Assembly: GCA_046715035.1 (NCBI GenBank)
Contig: JBKJZR010000185.1
Coordinates: 1-26,122 of the forward strand
Direction of reading: 5' to 3'
Source: PALSA-1004 sp046715035
GTDB taxonomy: Bacteria > Pseudomonadota > Gammaproteobacteria > Burkholderiales > SG8-41
Length of the DNA: 26,122 nt
Below the pieces are notes generated by a model that did not search any database, was not told where the DNA came from, and saw only the letters and a list, made by a program, of their open reading frames with translations. This document shows positions 1 to 8,300 of the stretch, in pieces. Position numbers and translations under genes: made by a program. How positions within the stretch are numbered: the first letter of the stretch is position 1; each line of letters opens with the position of its first letter.

Positions 1-1
1 G

Positions 2-1240
2 CTGCGCAAGCCGGAAGCCGCGGTTACGCCGTCGCCCGCAACGGATGTGCCCGCCTCGGGCGCGCCCGTGCCTACGACGGATGCACCCATCCCCGAGACG
101 GATGCGCCGATCCCCACGGCGGATGCGGCCGTTGCGGATGCACCTGCTTCGTCCCAACTTTCGCGCACGAATCTCGCGCTGGGACTGGTGGCCGGGGTCA
201 CCATTATCGCCGCACTTTATCTCGGGCGTAATTTCTTCGTGCCTCTGCTCATCGGCATCCTCGGGAGTTACGCGCTGACTCCGGTGGTGGAATCGCTGAT
301 GGTTTGCCGCATTCCGCGTGCGTTGGCCGCGGGACTCGTGCTCGCGGTTCTCGTGGCTGGCTTGAGCTGGGTTGCCGACTCGCTGAGCGACGACGTAGCG
401 GCGATAAGTGAAAAATTGCCTGAGGCGGCGCGCAAGCTGCGGCAGCGCATCAGTGCGGCGAGTGCGAGCGGTTCGCCGAGTGCGCTGCAGAACGTGCAAC
501 AGGCTGCGAAGGAGATCGAAGGGGCCGCGGCGACGGTCGTCGGGGCAAACCCGACTGTGCGGCCGCTGCCGCCGCGGCCTCCCGAGTCCAGCAGCTGGCT
601 CAGTAACTACATGATCGCGCAATCGGCCGCGCTGTTCGCGTTCGCCGCGCAAACCCCGATCGTTCTGCTGCTGATATATTTCCTGCTCGCTTCCGGCGAG
701 CATTTCCGCCGCAAGCTTGTAAAGTTCGTCGGGCCTTCGTTGTCCCGCAAGAAAGATGCGGTGCGGATACTGGAAGAGATCGAGGTCCAGGTTAAGCGCT
801 ATCTGCTGGCGATGGTGGTGACCAATTTACTGATCGCCGTCGCGACCTGGCTCGCTTTCGAGGCGCTCGGCGTCGAAGAGGCGGGCATATGGGGCGTAGC
901 GGCCGGCATCCTGCACTTCATCCCTTACCTGGGACCGGCTTTCACCGCACTCGCAAGCGGCATTGCGGCATTCCTGCAATTCGACTCGATGCTCGACGCG
1001 GTGATCGTGGGAGGAGCGTCGCTGGTCGTGGCAGGGGTCATCGGCATGGGGTTCATGACCTGGCTCCAGGGGCGGTTGGCGAGCGTCAACTCGGCAGTGC
1101 TGTTCATCGCTCTGCTGTTTTTCGCGTGGTTGTGGGGGGTATGGGGATTGCTGCTCGGCGCGCCTCTGGTCGCGATCGCGAAAGCGATCTGCGATCACGT
1201 CGAATCGCTCAAGTCCGTTGGAGAGCTGCTGGGGCGCTAA
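2..1240 (+). CDS. AI-2E family transporter (partial, 5' end outside window)
   Basis: Polytopic inner-membrane permease of the AI-2E transporter family (PF01594; relatives include TqsA and Na+/H+ or small-molecule exporters). The substrate cannot be told from sequence. The reading frame is open from base 2 and a GTG lies at 47, but no stop precedes it, so the true start is probably upstream. Counting from the GTG, residues 1-37 are a Pro/Ala/Asp/Thr-rich linker with TDAPIP repeats. Hydrophobic segments follow near 43-60, 62-78, 92-110, 190-212, 250-310, 318-345 and 350-385, with the usual soluble loop (about 111-185) between the third and fourth. The family-typical end has a GLLLGAPLVAIAKAI segment before the stop at 1240. 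The linker is longer than usual for the family. Membership is confident; function is not. The next gene is 530 bp away, so a shared operon is uncertain. Confidence 0.88.
   Translation: MRKPEAAVTPSPATDVPASGAPVPTTDAPIPETDAPIPTADAAVADAPASSQLSRTNLALGLVAGVTIIAALYLGRNFFVPLLIGILGSYALTPVVESLMVCRIPRALAAGLVLAVLVAGLSWVADSLSDDVAAISEKLPEAARKLRQRISAASASGSPSALQNVQQAAKEIEGAAATVVGANPTVRPLPPRPPESSSWLSNYMIAQSAALFAFAAQTPIVLLLIYFLLASGEHFRRKLVKFVGPSLSRKKDAVRILEEIEVQVKRYLLAMVVTNLLIAVATWLAFEALGVEEAGIWGVAAGILHFIPYLGPAFTALASGIAAFLQFDSMLDAVIVGGASLVVAGVIGMGFMTWLQGRLASVNSAVLFIALLFFAWLWGVWGLLLGAPLVAIAKAICDHVESLKSVGELLGR
40..150 (+). repeat. Degenerate in-frame repeat coding the TDAP linker
   Basis: Five imperfect tandem units begin ACGGATG or GCGGATG and recur every 15-21 bases. 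They code for TD(V/A)P, TDAPIPE, TDAPIPT, ADAAV and ADAPA. They form the cytoplasmic N-terminal linker of the AI-2E permease. Such units can expand or contract by slippage without breaking the frame. Confidence 0.6.
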
Positions 1241-1771
1241 AGTCGTCGCACGAACAGCCACTGGCGTCACCGTGCAATTGTGCGTTGCCGAACAGAGCCC
1301 TCTATTGCCGGGTCGCAGAATGGACAACCGTAATGGGGAATGAGCGCCGCTCGCTGCAAGCGGACGCTGCTTGATGCAGATACTGCGCCTTGCCGAAATT
1401 TTAGCGTTGTTCGTTGCGTGAGGTTGTAATACGATTATCACTAGCTGCAGTGGCCTGATCTGCACGGATTCCGTAAACTACGCAGGCAATGATGGCGCCC
1501 GCGCTCAGGGTGTCGACCGTTCATCGGCACGGCCTGGCGCGTTTCAGCGATAACCAGCATTCCGCTGGCGGTAGCGCTGCAAACGGCAAACAGATGCGGC
1601 GACGCCCGCGGCGCGCGACCGATGCGACGCGTTTTCGGGCGGTGCGCCGCAGAATGAAATACGCGGCATCGCGAACACATTCGACCGTCGTACGCACGAT
1701 ACCGTGCCCGCGCCCAAGCCGTCGCCCGGTGTGCCGACTTCTGGTAGGCATCGAGAGCAAAGGAGCACGCA
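1241..1771. other. Gene-poor spacer of about 530 bp
   Basis: No reading frame here has a believable start, ribosome binding site and protein-like composition. The minus-strand frame from 1974 to 1441 is Cys/Arg/Ser-rich and looks like noise. No hairpin followed by a T-run is visible after the permease stop. The only signals I can point to are a weak promoter-like pair at 1407-1435 and the ribosome binding site of the following gene at 1759-1765. Confidence 0.5.
1407..1435 (+). promoter_or_regulatory. Weak sigma70-like promoter candidate
   Basis: TTGTTC (1407-1412) and TACGAT (1430-1435) are separated by 17 bp. They match the consensus at 3 of 6 and 4 of 6 positions and sit in a locally AT-richer patch. 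If used, it would give the gene at 1772 a leader of about 330 nt. The match is weak enough to be chance. Confidence 0.2.
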
Positions 1772-2137
1772 ATGAACACTGAAATGGCCTCGGATGAAGT
1801 GACCGACAGCATTGCCCACATCGAAATGGTGCGGCAGGAAGCGGCCAAGGAGTCAGGGCTGGCGGCGGCATGCAGCGAAGCGCTGCGCAAGCTGCACGAG
1901 TTGTTGCGCAGCGAGCGGGAGTCCGCGCAGAACGCCCCCAACGCCGGCAATTCGCTGAACATCGAGGCTGTCACGCGCGAGATCGACCGCGTGAAGAAAC
2001 TCGCCGGCGGCGGGTCTCAGCCTGGCAGAGCCCGCGAAACGCGTCCTGGCAAACAGCAGTCTCCGCCGCGCAAAGGCGCGCGCGGGCCGGCCCGCGCAAA
2101 GGGACGCCGGCCGATGGGCCGCAACGGGGGACGTTAG
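1772..2137 (+). CDS. Small basic protein of unknown function
   Basis: A 121-residue protein I do not recognise. The start is well supported: AAAGGAG at 1759-1765 lies 6 bases before the ATG. The N-terminal 80 residues are charged and probably helical (acidic first 15, then an Ala/Glu/Arg/Leu helix around 24-55 and another around 65-77). The last 40 residues are a Gly/Pro/Arg/Lys-rich, strongly basic, probably disordered tail with several PRKG/PARAKGR-type clusters. There is no signal peptide or membrane segment. The acidic-helix plus basic-tail layout resembles small nucleic-acid or nucleoid-associated proteins, but that is a resemblance in composition only. It lies 173 bp upstream of the glucan synthase on the same strand, with no terminator seen between, so co-transcription is possible. 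Confidence 0.65.
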   Translation: MNTEMASDEVTDSIAHIEMVRQEAAKESGLAAACSEALRKLHELLRSERESAQNAPNAGNSLNIEAVTREIDRVKKLAGGGSQPGRARETRPGKQQSPPRKGARGPARAKGRRPMGRNGGR

Positions 2138-2310
2138 CTGCTACGCATGGCGCCGATCGATCGGTCAGCGTGGCCTTGAGGTTGGAGGCCAGCGCGTGAC
2201 GCTGGTCCCTCTCTGCAAGCATCGCTCGCGCAAGGCGGCCGGCGTCGGCAACGGCGTCGTGATCGCACGCATTTCCCATTTGAATCGCCGCACTTGGTGA
2301 GGCCGCTGGA

Positions 2311-5300
2311 ATGAACGCGGGAAGTGCGACCCTGCTCGGCAATCTCCGCGCCTGGAGCGGAGGCCTGCGCCGGCGGATGCCCCGCGCCGAGGACGAATCT
2401 CCCCTGCGCGCGGAGCTGTTCAGCGCGGAGCAGATGCAGCAGTACGGCAAGCTCCTCGCCGCATCCCACCACCTCAGCCCGCAACGCGTGCGTGACCGGT
2501 TGCTGTTCCGGCTCGCGGAGAATGAAACCGTACTGCTGGAAACCTGCGAGCTGCTCACGGCCGCGGTCAAGGCCAATCGCCGCATTACGCCGGCCGCGGA
2601 ATGGCTGCTCGACAACTTCTACCTGATCGAAGAGCAAGTCCGCACCGCCAAGCGTCATTTGCCGCGGGATTACAGCCGTGAACTGCCGCGACTCGCGCAC
2701 GGGCCGTCCCAAGGTATGCCCCGTGTCTACGACATCGCGCTGGAAACGATCGCACACGGCGACGGGCGCGTCGATCCGGAGAGCCTCGCCAGCTTCGTCG
2801 CCTCGTACCAGACGGTCACCGCGCTCACGCTCGGCGAACTGTGGGCGATCCCCATCATGCTGCGTCTGGCGCTGATCGAAAACCTGCGCCGTATCGCCGC
2901 GCGGCTCGCCGCCCATCGGGTCGAGCGCAACCGCGCCGATTACTGGGCGGAGCAGATGCTCGAGGTCGCCGAGAAGGATCCGAAGAGCCTGATACTCGTC
3001 GTTGCCGACATGGCGCGCTCCGGCCAGCTGCTGGTAAGCGCATTCGTCGCTGAATTCGCGCGCCGTCTGCAGGGGCAAAGCGCGGCACTCGTGCTCCCGC
3101 TGACTTGGATCGAGCAGCAGCTTGCCGCGAGCGGGCTGACGATCGAGCAGCTCGTGCAGACGGAAAACCAGCAGCAGGCCGCCGACCAGGTGTCGGTCAG
3201 CAACAGCATCGGCAGCCTGCGCTTTCTGGGGGCGATGGACTGGCGCGAGTTCGTGGAAACGATGAGCGCCGTCGAACGGGTGTTGCGCGAGGACTCCGCG
3301 GGCACCTATGGACGCATGGAGTTCGCCACGCGCGACGATTATCGCCATGTGATCGAGGCCGTCGCCCGGCGCAGCGATTTGGCGGAAGACGCTGTCGCGC
3401 GCAAGGCGCTGGAGCTGGCGAGCGCGGCCGGGCCGGATGACGACGACCGCAGGGCCCATGTCGGTTACTACCTGGTCGACAGGGGCTTGCCGCGGCTCGA
3501 AGAGGCCGTGGGCGCGCGCTTGTCACCGCTCGCACGACTGCGCAGGGCGGCCGGGCAGCGGCCGCTGCTTTTTTATCTGGGTGCGATCACGATGCTCAGC
3601 GCGGGCTTGGCTGCCGCCGTGCTCAAAGCTGCTCAAGTGCACGAATGGGAGATCTGGGTTGCGGGCCTCGTCGGCACGCTTACGCTGTTGGCGGCGAGCC
3701 AGCTCGCCGTGGCGATGGTGAACTGGCTCACGACGCTGACCGCGACGCCGTATCCGCTCGCGCGCATGGACTTCAGCGAAGGCATTCCATCCGAGTCGCG
3801 CACGCTGGTCGTCGTTCCCACCCTGCTCAGCAGCGCCGAGAACGTCGACGCGCTCAGCGAAGCGCTGGAAGTCAGGTTCCTGGCCAACCGTGACGAGAAT
3901 CTTCATTTCGCGCTGCTCACCGATTTTCCCGACGCGCTCGCGGAAACCCTGCCCGGCGATGACGCCTTGCTGCAGCTCGCGCAGCAGAAGATCGAAGAGC
4001 TGAACGCGCGCTACTGCAGCACAAGCAACGACGTGTTTTTTCTGTTTCACCGCCCGCGCCGCTGGAATCCTGTCGAGCGGGTCTGGATGGGTTACGAGCG
4101 CAAGCGCGGCAAACTGATGGAGCTCAACGAGCTGCTGCGCGGCGGCGCCGCCGATCGTTTCTCCCGCATCGTGGGCGAGACGGCGGTGCTGACCAATGTC
4201 AAGTACGTGATCACGCTCGACACCGATACGCAGTTGCCGCGCGATGCGGCGCGTCAGTTCGCAGGGGCGATGGCACATCCCCTGAATCGCGCGCGCTACG
4301 ATGCCGATCTGCAGCGCGTGTGCGAGGGTTACGGCATCCTTCAGCCGCGAGTGGCCGTATACCAGGGCAGTTCTGTCCAGTCGCGCTATGCGCGACTGAG
4401 TGGCAGCGAGCCCGGCATCGACCCGTACACACGCGCCGTTTCCGACGTTTACCAGGACCTGTTCGGCGAAGGCTCGTTCATCGGCAAAGGCGTTTATGAC
4501 GTAGACGTTATCGAGCGCGCGCTGCGCGACCGCCTGCCCGAGAACCGCATCCTCAGTCACGATCTGATCGAGGGCTGCTACGTGCGGGCAGGGCTGCTGA
4601 GCGACGTGCAGCTCTACGAAGAGTATCCGTCGCGATACGGCGTAGACGTCGCCCGCCGCCACCGCTGGATACGGGGCGACTGGCAGATTGCGGGATGGGT
4701 GATGCCGCGCGTGCCGGGCCCCTCTGCACCGTCAGGCGGGCGCACGGTGCGCAATCCCCTGTCGGGCCTGTCGCGCTGGAAGATTCTCGACAACCTGCGG
4801 CGCAGCCTCGTACCGGCAGTGCTGACGTTGCTGCTGGTGCTCGGCTGGACGATGCTCGAGCATCCCGGGCTGTGGACGCTGGCCGTGCTGGGGGTGTTCT
4901 TCATCCCCGTCCTGAGCGCAAACCTGTGGGAGCTCGTGCACAAGCCGGACGACGTGCTCGTCGAGCAACACCTGCGTGCGGTTGCCGTCACCGCAGGACG
5001 GCAGCTCGCCCATTCGGCATTCACGCTCGCGTGTCTGCCGTACGAGGCGTATTACAGTCTCGATGCGATTGCGCGGACCGTGTGGCGCATGCTCGTCTCG
5101 CGCCGCCGGCTGCTCGAGTGGAATCCGTCGAGCAACGAAGAAGCCAACGGGGCCGCCGATGCAGCCGCACCGTGGCGGGCGATGTGGGTTGCGCCGACTG
5201 TGGCCGCGCTGACCGCCGCCTACCTGCTCTTCGAGCGTCCGCAGATTCTGCCGGCTGCGTTGCCCATACTGGGGCTCTGGTTTGCGGCGCCCGCGCTTGC

Positions 5301-8300
5301 TGGATGGCTCAGCCAACCCTTCGGCCGCACCGCCATCAGGCTCACCGCAGCGCAGGTTATCTTTCTGCGCAAGGTCGCGCGCCGCACCTGGTCGTTCTTT
5401 GAAACGTTCGTCGGTCCCGGGGATCACTGGCTGCCGCCCGACAATTATCAGGACCATCCGGTCGCGGTCGTCGCGCATCGCACGTCGCCCACCAATATAG
5501 GCCTATCGCTGCTCGCCAATCTGTCGGCGTACGACTTCGGATACATCTGCGCCGGAGAGTTGCTCGACCGCACGTCACGAGCGCTGGAGGCGATGCAGCA
5601 GCTCGAGCGCCACCGCGGGCACTTCTACAACTGGTACGACACGCAGTCGCTGGCGCCTCTTGCGCCCAAGTACGTGTCGACGGTCGACAGCGGGAATCTG
5701 GCTGCCCATCTTCTCGTTCTGCGGCCGGGCTTGCTCGCGCTGGCTGACGACGCAGTCCTCCAGGCGCGGTGGTTTGAAGGACTCTACGACAGCTTCCGGC
5801 TGGTAGTCGACGCCGCGGGTGCGGCGACCCCGGCTGCGGCGCTCGCTCAGATGCAGCGCGAGCTGGAAGCTGCACGGCTGACTCGTCTGACCACGCTCGC
5901 CGCGGCGCGGCTCAGCCTCGAGCGGCTCTCCAGCAGCGCGGCAGAAGTCGTGGCGCAGGTCGCGGCGACGGATACGCCCGAATCCGCTGCGCACGGATGG
6001 GCGGATGGTTTGCGCCGTCAATGCCGAAGTGCACTCGACGAGTTGCTGTGGCTCGCCCCGTGGCTCGCACCGCCTGCGGCGGCGCATCTGATGCGGGCCT
6101 TTCCCGGCAACGACAGCATCCTGACCCTGCGCGAGCTCGCGGCCATCGATGGGCGCTGGCTGCCGGTGGTGGAACAGCGCTTGGCCGCCGCGGCAACGCC
6201 TGAAGAGGCTGAGTGGCTCGCCCATTTGCATGGACTGATCGCGTTGGGTAGCCAGCGGGCGCGCGAGCGCATCGCCATGCTCGACCGACTGGCGCAAATC
6301 GCCTATGAGTACGCGCAGCTGGATTACGGTTTCTTGTACGATCAGGGCCGCAATCTGCTGGCGATCGGGTACAACGTCGATGACCGGCGACGCGACTCGA
6401 GTTACTACGACCTGCTTGCGTCGGAGGCGAGGTTGTGCAGCTTCGTCGGCATCGCTCAAGGCGAGCTTCCGCAGGAGAGCTGGTTTGCGCTGGGGCGCCT
6501 GTTGACCGCAAGCGGCGGCGAGGCGACGCTGCTGTCGTGGAGCGGCTCGATGTTCGAGTATCTGATGCCGCTGCTGGTGATGCCGACTTACCAAAACACG
6601 CTGCTCGATCAGACCTATCATGGAGCGGTGCAGCGGCAGATCGATTACGCGCGCCAGCGCGGGGTGCCGTGGGGCATTTCGGAATCGGGCTACAACATGG
6701 TCGACGTGCGGCTCAATTACCAGTACCGCGCGTTCGGCGTGCCGGGGCTCGGCCTCAAGACCGGTCTCGCCGAGGATCTCGTGATCGCCCCGTACGCCTC
6801 GGCGCTGGCGCTGATGGTGGCGCCGGAACAGGCCTGCACGAACCTGCAGCGGCTCGCGGCCGACGGCATACTCGGCAGGCACGGGTTTTATGAAGCGCTC
6901 GATTACACGCCGGCGCGGCTGCCGCGAGGCCAGTCGAGCGCCATCGTGCACTCGTTCATGGCGCACCACCAGGGCATGAGTCTGCTCGCGCTCGCCTATC
7001 CGCTGCTGGGCCGTCTGATGCAACAGCGCTTCGAGTCCGACCTGCTGTTCAAGGCGACGATGCTGCTGCTGCAGGAAAGAGTTCCGCGAGAGACCGCGTT
7101 TTACGCGCATACCGCCGAGCTCTCCGACATCCATACGACGCCCACCGAACCGGAGACGCCGCTGCGCCTGCTCGCGGGTCCCGACACTGCCGTGCCCGAA
7201 GTCCAGCTGCTGTCCAACGGCCGTTATCATGTGATGGTGACCAACGCCGGCGGCGGCTACAGCCGCTGGAAAGACAGCGCGGTCACGCGCTGGCGCGAAG
7301 ACCCGACGCGCGACAACTGGGGCACCTTCTGCTATGTCCGCGACATCGCCAGCGGCGTGTTCTGGTCGACCGCACACCATCCCACGCTCAAGCGCGCGGA
7401 AAAATACGAAGCGATCTTTCACGAAGGGCGGGCCGAACTCAGGCGCCGCGACAATGACATCGAAACGCGGACCGAGATCGTCGTTTCTCCGGAGGACGAT
7501 ATCGAGCTGCGCCGCATACGCATCGTCAACCGCGCGCGCGGACGGCGGGTAATCGAGATTACGAGCTATGCGGAAGTGGTGCTCGCCTCGGCGGACGCCG
7601 ATGCGCTGCATCCCGCGTTCAGCAACCTGTTCGTGCAGACCGAAATCGTGCGCGAGCGCCACGCGATTCTGTGCACGCGCAGGCCGCGCTCGCAGCAAGA
7701 GCGCGCGCTGTGGATGTTTCACCTGATGGCGGTGCACGGGGCGCAGGTCGGCGACGTCTCGTACGAAACCGACCGCATGCGGTTCATCGGCCGCGGCCGC
7801 ACGGTCGCCGCGCCCCGCGCGCTCATCGACGTCGCGGAGCTGTCGGGCACGCAGGGCTCGGTTCTCGACCCCATCGTCGCCATTCGCTACCGGATAACGC
7901 TGAGTGCCGACGAGTCGGCCACGGTGGACGTCGTCACCGGCGTAGGCGACACCCGCGAGGCGTGTCTGGGCCTGATCGAGAAGCATCAGGATCTGCGGCT
8001 GGCCGACCGCGTGTTCGAGCTCGCCTGGACCCACAGCCAGGTCGTGCTGAGGCAGATCAACGCGAGCGAAGCCGATGCGCAGCTCTACGCGCGCCTCGCG
8101 AACTCGATCGTCTACGCGAATCCGCTGCTGCGCGCGGACCCCGGCATTCTCAGCCGCAACCGGCGCGGCCAGTCCGGGCTGTGGGCGTACGCCATCTCAG
8201 GCGACCTGCCCATCGTCCTGCTGCAGATCAAGGATGCGGCCAATATCGACCTCGTGCGACAGCTAGTGCAGGCGCACGCCTATTGGCGCCTGAAAGGGCT

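Noticed and set aside
1971..2279. Minus-strand frame starting near 2279 (begins MGNACDHDAV) over the gap before ndvB
   Set aside because: The first 45 residues look fairly protein-like, but there is no ribosome binding site and the rest is antisense to the 1772-2137 gene. It might be a decayed remnant, but I cannot support it.
2134..3459. 441-codon minus-strand frame over the ndvB 5' part
   Set aside because: It is antisense to well-supported ndvB sequence, and its low-information composition matches a codon-bias shadow.
5575..8034. 819-codon open frame on the minus strand inside ndvB
   Set aside because: It lies wholly antisense to a gene with intact enzyme motifs. Its Arg/His/Gln-rich composition is what GC-rich third positions give on the opposite strand. 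It has no recognisable domain.
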